From positions 11,368,013 through 11,432,012 of the forward strand of contig CAKAKS010000022.1 in assembly GCA_916700875.1 (NCBI GenBank): a stretch of 64,000 nucleotides of DNA, in the 5' to 3' direction. Each line of letters begins with the position of its first letter. The first letter of the stretch is position 1. Shown piece after piece: positions 10,266-23,776 of the stretch. This stretch comes from Sebastes aleutianus (taxonomy: Eukaryota > Chordata > Actinopteri > Perciformes > Sebastidae). The position numbers and the translations under genes are program-made. The notes beneath the pieces are model-generated. The model did no database searches. It saw nothing but the letters and a program-made list of their open reading frames with translations, and was not told the origin of the DNA.

Positions 10266-12689
10266 ATACAGATGTCGTAACCACAAGAACAAATAGGCGT
10301 AAAATATGTAAAACACATATCTAAACGACTATTTGACATGACTTTTCTTTTAAAGAAAGCTGACGTATAGCTATGATGCGTGGAAGGAGTTATGTGTCTA
10401 TAAGTCCGTCAGTCTGACAATTTTTGTAATAGCCTACTACTATAAAAATAATTACAAGTTCATCAACACTGTAGCTACACCAAGCATGATTGGCTGGAAA
10501 GAGGTCATGTGACCAGAGATGCGTAAACACAGATGTAGGATCCATATTTTAATATCAGGAAATGAATTAAATTAAGACAGAACAGACTAAAAACAACCTC
10601 TAATTATAAGAATTACAAAATGGTCAGATTTCGGTGTTTCTCAGGCAGCATACTTAATTATAAATTCAGCTAATAAAAAAGATATTGTCAAGATATTTGT
10701 GATTATGTAGCTATAGGCCTGTAAATATTTTTGTATTATTGTGTTTTTAGACTCCAGAGGTGAACTTTAAGTGAACAAAATCTTATGATAGTGATATCAA
10801 TCTTCTCATCTAACTCAAATCAAATAAGTATATTTCCCAAAATGTCTAGCTATTCCTTAGATGAATGTGAAAGTGTTTTTTCTCTCATATGAACTTGTTG
10901 TTTTAAGATTACTATATGCACCGAGACGATACAAGTCCATTTGCCTTCGTTGCAGGCTCAACCTCATTCATCCCACCTCTCCTATTCAGGATAGGCCTTT
11001 TTATTGCTGTTGTAATTGTAATGTTTGATAGGCCTATATATATACTGTATGTGTATGATGTATTCTAATAATTACCGACATGCATGACTGAACTGTAAAC
11101 TATATCTGACAAACAATAAACAGAAAATCTTTGCCTCGTTACATGATATGATATTGATTGGACACTGGGAATGGAAACGTCAAGGTCTGCTGCCCTTGAA
11201 TATTTGAATGATCATGTAATGTTATGTTGATGTAAACAACATACAGGAGAGCATTGGTAAAGGCAAATATGAAATATGTAATGTAGCCTATAATAAACAT
11301 CTTGTGAAATCTGAAAAAAAAAAGCATTTGGGGTTTTTTTTTGGGAGCTTTTTCCTCAATAAGTGACGATTATATCGCTCATCCTGACAGGTGGCAGGTT
11401 CAAAGCTGCTGTCTGCATTTTAAAGACCTTTTGAAACAGCTCTAGGTTTTTTTATTTTATGAGAGAAGCCATGCTGGAAGTGTGCCAGAGTTGTAAACTC
11501 TCAGCGCTGGGGGAGTGGTCGATCCTCCGGCCGGTAATTCTGAATTATAGCCAAACTGAACGACGTCTCATTTCTACCACCTGAGACGCCGGTGATTAGA
11601 TCTGCCCTTGAAAGGGAGACAACAGACACAGACGCACTAGTGAGCGTGACGCAACACAACAGTGTGACCTTAGCCATTATTGATTACTTTATGGAGCAGA
11701 AAATCATGATCGTCTGCTCAAATTGGGCAATATGAAGCTCACAATTAATCACAAAGATTACCTTAAAACCAACATATATCTACATTTAGAGACTGAGAGG
11801 CTGTAGGCTGTGGCGTCTGAACAATGACTACCATTTTCATGACCTAATTATGGTATTGATTAGCCTACATTGGGCTCTAACGAGGCTTGCGGATGCTTTC
11901 TGTCTGATTACACTGTCCTTGTTTAACCTATTTTTGCCAGAGGTTGCTACAGCCCCACCAGCAGTTTCATCACACTAATAAGAGGAGCTCTGAGAGCAAC
12001 ACCTTCAGTCAGGGAAACCACAAGGGGCATTTGAAAACTGTTTGGGGTTTTGGCGCTTTAATGTGCACTATTTATGGCTTCTATTCTACCAAAACAAATG
12101 TTCAGTGGAAGGGACACAAAATGGCACTATCAGGTCCTAAAACACTCCCTAAAGACGAAGAGTAGTATATAATCACTTAAATAGGAATAATAAAGGTTTT
12201 TACATGGATACAAACCTACATTACAACCTTGAAAACACTTTATTTATGAAAATCATAGTTCTCTAATTATGATGATTGATTTAAAAGCCCTTAAATATGT
12301 AATTAATCCTTTAATATGTATTACAAACTTTTCAAATTTTGAAGTTGCATAAATAAATATGGCTTCAGGCTCTCCAATTCCAATATGGGTGTGTCTCTAA
12401 AGCCTCCTGAATCTGATAACACAGATCCCTCTTATTTGTTTTTTGTCTGGCAGCACTTTGAGGAAATCCATCCTATAGTCTGGATAACATGTCTTAGACC
12501 TCGGGTATTTTATCTTGGATTTGCCCTGTAAGTTTGCCCATTTTTTTTTTTCAGATTCATGTTGTTAAAAACGAAAATTATCCAAAATATATCAGGGAAG
12601 AATGTAAACCAGACTTGTGATGGTGTTTAACATTTGTGAAAACAGTTTTAAAACTGAACTATGGAGGAAAGTGTAGGCCTTTATCTCTA
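10266..12689. other. Intergenic DNA, no gene recognised
   Basis: Apart from a repeat fragment at 10790-10865 no feature is clear. Around 11500-11640 the DNA is GC-richer and non-repetitive by eye. A 73-codon open frame at 11944-12165 has no recognisable domain and no splice context, so I do not call it a gene. Confidence 0.3.
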
Positions 12690-13109
12690 CACTGTAAAAA
12701 AAATGCTGTTAATTTACAGCAGGATTTCAACAGTATTAACCTGTTATTGCTAAAAAACAGTTTAGTGTGACTATTCCTATGTCTGTAACCTGCTAAGTCT
12801 ATTCATATAGGCAAAAATAATGTTTATTAAAATGTATGTAAAAAATAAATAGTGCATTAAAACAAATCAGTAAGATAATATGAAATAAAGGTGCTATATA
12901 ATGTATCTTTAAACAGTAAATTAACTAAAATACTGTGAAATTAATAAACAGTACAAACTGTATTTTTCATTAACAGCACAAAGCTGTACATTTCAGCAGC
13001 AGACAGTATAATAATGTTAATTTTACAGTAACATAAAGGCAACCCTGCTGCCAGTTCTTTTATTGTTATTTTATTTTACTGTTATTTTACTGGGAAATTC
13101 TTTACAGTG
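12690..13109. repeat. TA-flanked MITE just upstream of def6
   Basis: Terminal inverted repeats CACTGTAAAAAA (left) and TTCTTTACAGTG (right), with TA directly outside both ends (12688-12689 and 13110-13111). That suits a short non-autonomous element of Tc1/mariner type, though the superfamily is an inference. It is 420 bp, AT-rich and rich in ACAGTA/TACAGC steps. It ends only 210 bp before the def6 start codon. Confidence 0.65.
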
Positions 13110-13318
13110 TACTCTCTGCCTCTTTAAGTCTGTCCTGCATCTGACTCATTTTGGTCCTTCGTAGTTTGCACAGCAGCCTGTACTCTGCCCTGCACTTTTT
13201 ATTTGGCAATTCTCTTCCCACCACCACCACTAGCTCGCACCGACCGTCGCTGCGTAAAAGCCACCACTCTGCGCTTGGAAATGTAGTTGTTTTGACGCAC
13301 AGAGAGGTCTCCAAAACA

Positions 13319-16300
13319 ATGGACTTAAAATCCGAACTCCTCAAGTCCATCTGGTATGCTTTCACGTCGCTGGACGTCGAGAAGTGTGGCAAAGTGTCCA
13401 AGTCGCAGTTAAAGGTAAGCAAGGAATGTTATGTGGTCATTTTAACACCAGGAAACAAGAGAGAGAGAAACACACTTTAACTCTGCTACTTTTCCTCTAT
13501 AGTCTCTATAGTTTGTCTTTTTATGTTGCGAAACTTGTACTATGTGAATCAATGTTGTAATCTGAGGAACAAAACACACACAAACAAGGTCGCTCACACA
13601 CACACGCACACACACACGCACACACAAGTCCAAATATTTGTAAAAGCTTTATTCTAACACACACACACTATAACCGGCTCATACTGGAGGTGAAGAGTGT
13701 GAGTTCAGCTTCAAGCTTCAAGCTCAAAGTCCTCTCTGTGGCCCAGAAACATCAATAGTGACATAATGTACCAGCCACTCTGTGTGATTAAAATAAAAGG
13801 CAAGACAGAGAACAACAAGTATATTATGTGATTTAGCTATTTTCCCCCTCAGTGAGTGTCTGCTATGTTGCTTTCCGTCCAGTTCCTACACGCCTGACTC
13901 CTGAGTCTCCATAGCAGACAAGAATCCAGGGACATAGCAGAAAGCTGTCCTGACATGCTGAGAACCAGCTGTCTGTGGTTGTGTATGTGTGTGTGGGTTT
14001 ATGGTGTATGATGAAACATCGAGGGCACTGAAGAAACATTGAGACTATGTGCTTATCTATATACTGTATTGATATCAATCTATTATGTCTGTTCTTCAGG
14101 TGCTGTCCCACAACCTGTACACAGTGCTGAACATCCCACACGACCCGGTGGCTCTGGAGGAGCACTTCCAGGATGATGATGACGGGCCGGTGTCTAATCA
14201 TGGCTACATGCCCTACCTCAACAAATATATACTGGATAAGGTACTGTGACTACTCTTATATAAGTAGGTTACAGAATCTTATATATTATGTTTTGTTTAT
14301 TTTTTATGTGAATATAGGGCTGGGCAATATGGCTACAAGTCATTTAATATCTTGATATATGTATATGTATATATATATACATATACATATATCACTATAG
14401 CATGTTTTCTGGTAATTCAATAAATAAATAAATAGTCTATTTGAAATAACCACATGGTAAAGCCTATTTTTGTATACTCCTGTGTCAATTAAATACTTAA
14501 TTTTAATGAACATAATATTTACATGAACATAATATTTTCAAATGGAATTATAGAGAAATAAATAAATAGATATAGGCCTAGCCTTTATCGCGATAGGAAC
14601 TATATAGAAAGATTTATACGATAGAGATTTTTATATTGTTTTGACGATATATATTGTCATATTACCAGGCTCTATGTGAATATATATTTATTTGATATTT
14701 TTTCTTTTTGACATGTTATACAATAACTATTGTCACCTCATAATACCTTGCTATTTTATTTAACATGTTATACAACATCTATTGTTTTATATCTTGTAAT
14801 ATCTTGCAAATGTTGTTTTTTTTAATTTAATACAAGCAAAATAATAGACATTACAAACATGACAATATGATGACATGACAATATAACCTCACAAAAAAAT
14901 TAAAGAAAATAATTGGACAAAAAGAATAAATAAATACATAAAATAAGAGACAAAATAAAAGTTATAGGATCTCTTCAGTAATTCCAATAATTAGGTTGAC
15001 AGTACCGATACGTCTAGAAACTGAAATATACATACAGTATGACAGGTGGAGAGTATTTAGTGTTTGGGGTTAGGAGAAAGAAATAATCTCATTGGTTGAG
15101 TTATTTATCATACCCATTATGTCTGTCAATATATGTCTGTAAATATAATTATAACTGTTTCCGTCACATGGAGTTTCACTATGAGTCTTTTTCTGTCCTT
15201 TCAGGTCAAAGCGGGGATGTTTGACAAGGAGAAGTTCGACGACCTGTGCTGGATGATGACCATGAAGAAGAACTTCAAGGGGTTACCACAGGGGGCGCCG
15301 CTATCGGAAAGAGACTGTTTCAAGCTCTTCTGTTTATTCAACCTCCTGTCTGAGGACCGCTACCCGCTGGTGATGATACCAGAGGAGGTAACAGATGCTG
15401 ATGATGGTGTGAAATAGAACATTTGGGTCGGGAGCGACTTGATTTTAGGGATTTGAATTTTTACGCATCTAAGTATAAAATGCAAAAATGTTGACATCGT
15501 ACAACAAAAGAAAACGGTCACAGTTTGATCAAAAAAGTGCGCAAAAAGTGCAGCAATTCCTTCCTTAACATTCACAAGACAAATAAAGATTAGTAGATTA
15601 ACAAATCACACAGGGAATCAAGGAAAAAACAAGGCTTTTCAGGCACTTTCACTTTGATCTCCTAATTGCTAGAAAGACATATCATGCTCCATATAAACCC
15701 AGCTTGTGTCCCAACAAAGTCAGACTGTTTTACATTTTGTCTCAGCAGAAAAAAGCAAGTGCAAGTAAGTGAGTTAATGAGTCTCTTCCTTCCGCCACTT
15801 CCTCCACAATGCTCTCGGTTTCCTGTCGACAGAGACGAAAATAAACTGCTTTTGTGCTATCAGCACAGTAGCTTTCCACTGTAAAGACATATGTACTGAT
15901 ATTCACTGATGCGACATGGAATTAATAGTCGTTTTTGGTGATCTTTTCTGGAAACACTTGGCGTGTTCTAATAATTGTTTCTAATGCTTTTAGGTGGAGT
16001 ATCTCCTCAAGAAAATCTCTACAGCAATGAGCCAGGAGTGGGATGGGAAGCCACTGGAGGACTTAATATCCCAGGATGCCTCAGGCGACATGTCTGTATG
16101 GACCTTCCTGGAGCACATGGGTGCAGGTCGGCTGCTGAGGGTCACCAGCGCTGAGGCCTTTAGTCTGGCTTTGAACGAGGTCTTCCTGGAGATGTATCAC
16201 AACGTCCTCAAGAGGGTAGAGAGAGAATCTCCTGTTTCTGTTTGTCGTCTCTTGTCTTTTTTTTGTCTTTCGTCCTTCTTAAATTCTGCCCCTTGTTTTT

Positions 16301-19300
16301 CCAGGGTTACATGTGGAAAAAGGGGCACGTACGCAGGAACTGGACTGAGCGTTGGTTCATGCTGAAGCCCTCCTCCATGGCTTACTACGCCGGCGAGGAC
16401 TTAAAAGACAAGAAAGGCGAGATCCAGCTGGATAAGAGCTGTATCATAGAGGTGGGTGAGGAAAATGTAAACGCTGCATGTTTAATTATATGGTAGGCTA
16501 ATGCTGTGCTTTGGGTGTGTTCAGACAAAGTCCTTTACAGCAGATAAATCATCTATTCCTCATATTTAGATCCTTTTCCTCTTGTGTTTCAGCCTATTGC
16601 AGACAGGGAAGGCAAGCGCTGTATGTTCTGTGTGAAAACTCACAATAAAACCTTTGAGATGAGCTCGTCTGACCAGAGACAGAAGGTGGAGTGGACTCAA
16701 GGTGTGTTGGTGTGTATAAGTATTAGCATGCAGAGTCAGAGATTACATTTTGACTGCAGTGATTTATCGTGTGTGTGTGTGGTCATCGGTGGCTTCTAGT
16801 TTCATTCACTGGTTTCAGATGAGACATTTTAAAGGAATAGTTTGACATTATGGGAAGTTAGATGAGACGAAACGCTCGTGAATAAAATCAAATTTAAGAA
16901 ACACCAATAACAGTATCTACAGTATCTATAGTTTGTCTTTTTGCTACCTCTCCAGCTATTCAGACAGCCCTGCGTCTCCAGAGCGAGGGCAAGTCCTCCC
17001 TTCACCACGAACTGAAACTGAAGAGACGGGTTCAGCGGGAACACAGCCACCGGGAGCGCAGCCGGAGCAGCTGCAGCAGCCGGAGCAGCCGGAGCAGCCA
17101 ATCGGACGACTTCAGTATCCAGGAGATGGAGAAGATGGAGAAAGAGAAAGACAGACAGGATTCAGAAATAGAAAGTATCATACAGGTGAGACTGGAAGGA
17201 ATCAGTGAAGGGACGTTCAATCATAGCTCAGTTTTAACCTTTAACCTTTATCTGTGTCTCGCAGCATGCACGTGAATTAGAAACCAAACGAAGGGAGGCG
17301 GAAGAAAAAGAAAGGAAGAAACAGAGGGAGGTGCAGATGGAGCTGGAGAGACAGCTAAAGGAGGCTGAGACGGTAAGAGAAAGTTTTCCAGATGACAACG
17401 TTTATTTACAATTCGCTGAAATGGGTCATGAGCACAAAAACATTGGCATTATAAAACCCTTCAGTGAGTTTTAGTGGTGGAGAAATGGTTACGACATTCC
17501 TGGAAAAGGTGATTCAGGAATAGGTCAGTCCTTTCCACTCAATTGGTGTGTGTATATATATATATGTGTGTGTGTGTGTGTCCTCCTAGTTGAGAGACAG
17601 CATGCAGGCAGAGATGCAGGAGAAGGATAGAGAGGCTGAGCAGCAGAAGAAGAGGATCCAGGAGTTGGAGCTGACGCAGCGGAAACTGGAGGCTGCTCTC
17701 GAACTGGAGATCCAGGCTCGGCTGGAGGAGGAGAGGGCCAGACAGGAGCTGGAGAGGTAATAAACAAACACACCCAACGTATTCCCATTATTATAGTTTC
17801 TCTCTCTCTCTCAACCCAAACGGTTGAGGCAGATGAACGCCCACTCAGAGCCCGCTTCTGCCCAAGGTTTCTACCCGTTAAAGGGGAATTTTTTCTTGCC
17901 ACTGTCGCCCCAGTGCTTGCTAGGCATGAACCACAGTGTCAAACATTGGGTTTAGAGTATAATTAGGTCTAGATCTTACTCTATAATTTACAGGGACCCA
18001 ACATGAGACACACAATTGTGATCCAAATTCAAAATTGTTGACTTTTTTGTCTATGTATCCACAGATTTTCAACACAGAGCAAATATTTGTAAAGAAATAT
18101 AAAATTATGAACCTCAGTAATGTCAAAAAATATTCATAGTGCAACATGAAAAAACAATACAAACAATATTAATGAATTTTGTAACACCTATTATTTGTCT
18201 TTTTTTTTCTATTTTGGGGTAATCATGCTCTTCAAATTTGGGACTACTTCCCATAATGCTTTGGGAATTGTAAACAGAAAGTATAATGTTGCCAAGGAGT
18301 TAGTTAGCAACGTGTCAAGCCTATATTTGTTTACATTTTGGCAAATTGTACCATTAACAGTATGCCGAATTAGCTATAAGCCGTCCCTGTTTGCAATGTA
18401 CCCATGAATGTATACGCAAATATTAATGGATTACTGTAATACTGAGGAAAACTTATAAACATGACAATTCTCAGGCAAGTTCTGTAGTTAGAAGGAGGGA
18501 TCTATGATTTCTAAGCACATTTGTGGATGTTTATTCGCAACGGACGTCATAAATAATGATAAGATCATTGAGTAGACTTAATACTGAATCTAAAAATATG
18601 TGTATCATGTCTGTGTGTTCAGATTTGACTGAGATATGACTTGTAGAAAGAGCATGATTTTTGACGCAAATTGCAGCAATCGGGCGCTGAGGGTTTTTTA
18701 ACTACCTTAACTGCCTCTGAGCTGATGTGTCACAGCTGCTGCGGCTGCAACTGCTGACCGTAGTCACCATAGTCACCAAACTACTTAGTGGTAACTCGAT
18801 TTCAGTTCTTGCTTTTTCTCTTTCTTCTCTTCTCCAGGTTGCTGCAGGCGGAAGAAGCGAAGAAGAAGCAGTTCCAGCTCCTCCAGGAGCAGCAGAGAGC
18901 CCTGGAGTGCCTCAGCCCCATACTGGAGTTAGGGACTGCCTCCGACGGCAGTCCGGACGAAGAAACCCCCTCGGCTCTTCACTCGGCCTCTCAGGAGCTC
19001 CAGCATCTGCGTGCTTCTCGCCAGAGGAGCCACCAGCACCTGGAGGTAAGAAAGAGACAGTGTGTTGCTCAATGTGCAGCATGTTTAATACTATAAAAAC
19101 ACTCATTGGAAAACTACTTGTTTGATTTTCTTATTCCAGGAGGTACAAGAGAAGCTGAGATATGCCAGTCAACACGTACGGCACTGGAACGTCCAGCTGA
19201 ACCGCTTGATGACACCCATCGGTCCTGGAGGTGCAGTATGCTCTTAATCTGGTCTGTTTGGGTCTAAATTAGAATCAGGATGGAATCTGCCAAGATTAAA

Positions 19301-20135
19301 AATAAATGAATACATTGATAAATACATTTGATAAATAAATAAATATGTCATGAAATGCAGCAAAAATAATATTAAAAAATAAATGCAGCCATTAATTATT
19401 TGATAAAATGTGACATAAATTGATATTTCTGCTTTAATTTGCTTCTTTATTTATTTATCTTTGTATTAATTTCGTTATTTATTTGCTCTTCTGTTTAATT
19501 TTCCCTTTTATTTATTTATTTATTTATTTTTATTATTTTTTAAATTTATTTATTTTTGTATTTATTTATTTTGTATTTATGTTATATTTATTTTTTAAAT
19601 GTGTGCATTTATTTCGGTATTTATTTGTCTATTTATTTCTGCATGATTTTCCCTTTGCAACTGCAATTAAGAAGTGCAATATTGCACTTTTAATAAATCA
19701 TTTCAAATTGATCTGGATCTGCATCAAAAACTAAGCATTTGTTCCCTAAACAATGGTCTAACTTCCCACTAAATTTGATTGAAAACTGTTGACATGTTTT
19801 TGAGATATTCAGCTAACAAACTAACAAACAAACAGCACCTAAAATATGTTTGCAGTCCTAACCTAAAAGTGAAATGTGTCAGTGGACATCACAAAGATAA
19901 AACTTTTTTTTTTTTTTTTGTAGAACATTCGAATCATCGCCTATTATCAACACGCCCATGTCCTAAAAAGGAAGGAGCGCTGGCCAGTAACGAGTTCATC
20001 TCTAAATTCAAGATAAGAGCCAATCAGAACAGCCAGGTACCAGAAGACGGCGGGACACTAGAGGAGCAGATGGAGGCCACCAACCTGTCAGACGTATCCG
20101 ACGAATCACAGAGAAAACCAAACGGACAGATGTGA
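13319..20135 (+). CDS. def6: DEF6-like guanine nucleotide exchange adaptor (SWAP70/DEF6 family)
   Basis: The family links PI3-kinase and antigen-receptor signals to Rho/Rac GTPases and actin. Twelve coding exons: 13319-13414, 14100-14240, 15205-15387, 15994-16215, 16305-16451, 16593-16701, 16956-17185, 17265-17372, 17590-17756, 18838-19045, 19140-19230, 19924-20135. All have AG/GT borders and matching phases, giving 637 aa (human DEF6 is about 630). Residues 1-100 are the EF-hand-like N-terminus, starting MDLKSELLKSIWYAFTSLD. The PH domain spans about 215-312 (GYMWKKGH...NWTERWF). Then comes a long charged coiled coil (about 313-560) with the DEF6-type HWNVQLNRLM near its end. The 'AIQTALRLQSEGKSSLH' segment favours DEF6 over SWAP70. 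A Ser/Arg-rich insert (about residues 334-350) is unusual. Fish have several def6 copies; which one this is cannot be settled here. Confidence 0.88.
13572..13628. repeat. Imperfect (AC)n repeat in def6 intron 1
   Basis: CACACACA tracts interrupted by GC and AAC units. Confidence 0.8.
14353..14395. repeat. Palindromic (TA/TG) repeat in def6 intron 2
   Basis: GATATATGTATATG and CATATACATATATC flank TATATATA, so the tract is self-complementary. Confidence 0.75.
17545..17580. repeat. (TG)n(TA)n(TG)n microsatellite before def6 exon 9
   Basis: Ends 9 nt before exon 9, so it occupies the place where the polypyrimidine tract would lie. The acceptor context of that exon is therefore TG-rich (ends TGTGTCCTCCTAG), a known arrangement for splicing control. 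Confidence 0.8.
17790..17945. repeat. Teleost interspersed repeat fragment in def6 intron 9
   Basis: 'TTGAGGCAGATGAACGCCCA' and 'TTCTTGCCACTGTCGCCCCA' occur in the order found at the 3' end of a widespread fish repeat. No coding function. Confidence 0.5.
19280..19660. repeat. A/T tetranucleotide-rich inverted tract in def6 intron 11
   Basis: AATAAATA-rich DNA (about 19296-19400) is followed by TTTATTTA-rich DNA (about 19440-19640), so the two halves can pair. The 83-codon open frame across it is low-complexity and not a gene. Confidence 0.7.
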
Positions 20136-23100
20136 TCCAAAAATGTTGGACGGTTTCAAATCTACAAGTTCGGAAATTCAAAAAGCGTTGTATTATATTT
20201 ATATTTTGAAATGCACACTAAGATGGGGAGCGATGATGACACACGATGTGATACAGGATTGAATGAAAACACATTTGACTAAGATCAACTGAGATTCATA
20301 GTTTTGTACAATAAAGTTTATTGGTGTATAATAAAACATCATTTTGTGATATTATTATTAATTACCACAACCTCTCTCATACAAATGTCTCTATTAACTT
20401 TATATTAACAGTATTGTAACTGAACTCACAGGAAGTTAAGTAATAAATGTGTTAAAGAAAACATTTTTAATGCAGATGAATACACCATTACACAAGATTG
20501 AAGGGTTTACTGGACTTTGAGAAACTAGAATTGACATTTTTCACTATTTTCTGACGTTTAATAGACCAAACGATTAATCAATCAATCTAGAAAATAATCG
20601 GCAGAATAATCGATAATGAAAATAATCGTTTAATCGTCCCCTTTAGAGCAATATCTCTCAGATCAATCACAGATCTGAGATCAGATAAGTGAAGTTGGAA
20701 GCTAGGTATAAAATTATGATACATTTTTTTCTCTGTTGTAACAAATGTGGGCTCTTATTCCTCCAAGACAACATGGACTACTTTTAACAACTGCAGTGTG
20801 TGCTCACATTATGATTATAATGCATTTGCATCATGCTGAGCTCATCATCTGTTATCATAGCCTTTTAAAAACACACTTAACGAGGTATAAATAAACAAAT
20901 ATAGCATAGAAAGATGCTTTCATGTCTGCATTTCTATGCATGATACAAAAAGTCAATATATGATCCAGCTTTATAAAACCTAAAGGGACCTGCTCGAGGC
21001 AGCCTTATGCATAGCCCATATAAAACATTAAATATTACCTAATTTGATGTAAAAACAAACACACAAACAAACAAAGCTTAATGGTAATTTCCATATTTTG
21101 TTTCCTTCACTAAATGTGCAAGCCCAGGTTGTGGCAAAGGGAAGGGTCACCACTTCAATACTTGTCTAATAAAGTCTAAACGAAAAATATTTTTAAAGGA
21201 AAAAATGTAATTTTTACACACAGTGGGGTCTGTGGGAGTCCAAACATTGAAAAAAAACCCAAGGAAAACTCAAAGTTTAAAGTCAGTAAAATACAAAATA
21301 ATTAGTTCAACTGTCTAAATTATTATTTTTTCTTTTGGTAGCACACAGGCAACTCTGGAAAAAGAAGAAAACGTGAGCTCCTGGCTTTTGCAATCAAAAT
21401 TTAGATTGACGGGTGAGTAAATATGGATTTAATCTCTCTTCCTTTTTCATTTGTATTCTTAGTGTATGCATATTTAGATATATTCTTTTGATAAGATCAG
21501 TTGTGTCAGGTCATAAGCCTTTAAATATTTTGGTGACTGTCTATAACAAAACAGGCACATAATAATGAGTAGTATTAAAAAAAAGAAATTAGCTATATAT
21601 ATGCTATAATCTATAAATCTATTGCCTTGATCAGCCCTCAGTCTGGCAGGAATGGTGACAATATTTACTGTTAACTGGAGATGAATACTGTGGGACACAC
21701 GTAACTGTACTGCATGATTTTGACCAGACGAGGTCACTGTGGACTTAGTGTTTCCTACCAAAGTGTAACTGCTTCTTTCCATGAACTGCAGACTTTTCCA
21801 GTCTAATAAAAGGTTTCATTTGCTGATTTAATCTGGAGAGAAGCACTGGTTTGATTAGGTCATGACAACAAATCCTTTACTCTGGATGCTGCTTCATTAT
21901 TTATATCACTGGTTCCCAACCTGGGGAGGCGGGTCTGATGGCAGTCACAGAGGGGCGTTCCTGTACTTTCTCAATGCACAGATGGTTCTGGCTATTACTG
22001 TACGAACTTCATCGTAAAGACACACAAAATACAGCAGACGACAGTAAACCAAAATGAGCTTTATTCACATGTTATGACATGGTCAATAGTTATCTTGTGT
22101 AGGCTATATGAGGACATAATGGCGGTTGATGGTGGCAGTTCAAGCACACATATTTGGATATTGTGAATATCTATATAGCCACCTATGCCAGTTTTTCCTC
22201 GCCAAAATTTAGCCTAACTTTAGAGCGTTATTCAGCGTTCTTCCCGACAGCATGACATGGTTGTTACCAATGCAGGTCTCAGGGGGTTAAACAACTTGTA
22301 TTTTGAAAATGTCCTACTAGGATGTCAACCTCTTCAAGAACTTCTTACTTTGATCACAAACCAGTTGAGTTTTACCGTATCACTCTATTTTTTAATTTTG
22401 GACTGTGTTAAACAGCACAGGGTGTGGCTATTTATAGCCTTCGTCATTTGTTGCCTTTCTTCGCTGATAGACACAGTTGTCCCTCGCCACCAGCACCCCA
22501 GAGTGCCTTGATTATACTGGAACCAGCTGCTGTCCTCTGGTTGTCCACAGGCATGTTTTAGTGGGATAAGACAGGCATGGGACCTTCTCATAAGCATTCA
22601 TATTTGTTATTTTGACGCCACAATTAGCCTATCATCACCCAGAGCTCCCAGGAGACTTATATTAAGACTGAAATTGAACCCCCTGGAGAAAATGTGTCAT
22701 CGGCCACATACATGTGCTGCAGAATAACGTCAGAGACTTTATCCTAAGGAGGCGCGGGTAGCAGTTTAATTGGGATTCTCAGACACAACAGAGCACCTGT
22801 CTCTCCCCGTCAGTTCATCTCATCCTCGACTACGTTCGTTCCCTTTCCACCGATAACTCAAGACTTGGGATCATAAATTCTTGACATCAGCGTTGAAGTG
22901 TTGCGGCCTGGGAGCAATTACACTTTAATCCGCACAGCGCTGAAAGCCGAAAGCCTCCAATAGCAAGAATGTTTTAATTACATTCCAAAGTGGAGACATG
23001 GACGGAGCAGTAAAGCTCATCTTGCACATCATTGAGGGTCTTTTTGTGGTGCTCTTGTTGTTTTTCTTTACAGAAATAACTAAATACCAATATTTATAAC

Positions 23101-23165
23101 GCACAGACTGACTTTACAAAGTATTTTAAAAGAGATATAAAAACAGCAAAGACAAAGAATTACGA
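20136..23165. other. Intergenic DNA between def6 and the troponin gene
   Basis: Holds the def6 3' UTR, a hAT/Charlie-like ATCGATTAATCG fragment (20555-20645), a GGTTCCCAACCTGGGG repeat start (21907), and a fragment (about 22187-22290, 'CGCCAAAATTTAGC') of the repeat found complete at 56599-57258. From 22600 to 23050 the DNA is non-repetitive by eye, with no exon recognised. Confidence 0.4.
20310..20315 (+). promoter_or_regulatory. Polyadenylation signal of def6
   Basis: AATAAA 175 nt after the def6 stop, followed by GTTTATTGGTGT, a GU-rich context that fits a cleavage site. Confidence 0.6.
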
Positions 23166-23170
23166 TAGTA

Positions 23171-23776
23171 GAGGTTGACCGATAGTGGACTTTTTAAAGG
23201 CTGATATAATAACGATAGTTTGGAGCAGTAAAAGTCCGATTAATCGACTGATATCTTCTTTACTTCTGCAGCAGCTTAGTCGGCTACTTTTGCATACGCT
23301 GTTTTTAATAAATTGTTTTTTTTGTCACTTTCAATTTGATCATTCGTAAGAGAATATCTGTAAAATGAGAACGTTTGTGACTCGGCAGCCATGTTGAGAT
23401 CTGTTGAGGAAATACCAAGCACCGCCCACCAGCCGGAGCAAACTTTCTCATTTTACAGCTAAACAGTACACTACAAGATGTTTCTGGAAACATTTGAGGC
23501 GAGAAATAGGCATTACAGTAACAGAATATTGATTCATATTTGATCAGAAATGCCTAGTTTGACCGTTTGATCGGATTTGGCCAAAGTCTCCCGTCACGGG
23601 CTAGATTTTCTAAAGCCTGAAAACAGATGTTGAGGTGCAGAAGTCTAGTTTTGTCTCAAAACACTTGAATTACAATATGCTGAAAGGTTATCATGGGATT
23701 TTTGCCCGATGATGCCAAAAACATTCTGCCTACTGCAGGTTTAATCGACCAAACCGATTAATCGGTCTACCTCTAA
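23171..23776. repeat. Element with TAGAGGTTGACCGAT ends
   Basis: The left end TAGAGGTTGACCGAT and right end ATCGGTCTACCTCTA are inverted repeats with one mismatch, about 600 bp apart. No transposase. The middle carries 'GAATATTGATTCATATTTGATCAG', which recurs at about 41590-41612, so the element or a second repeat inside it is multicopy. Confidence 0.6.

Noticed and set aside
15360..15575. Minus-strand open frame at the end of def6 exon 3
   Set aside because: Mostly intron; no domain; the plus-strand exon is supported by family similarity and splice phase.
19483..19734. 83-codon Phe/Tyr/Leu open frame
   Set aside because: Low-complexity TTTA repeat translation inside a def6 intron.
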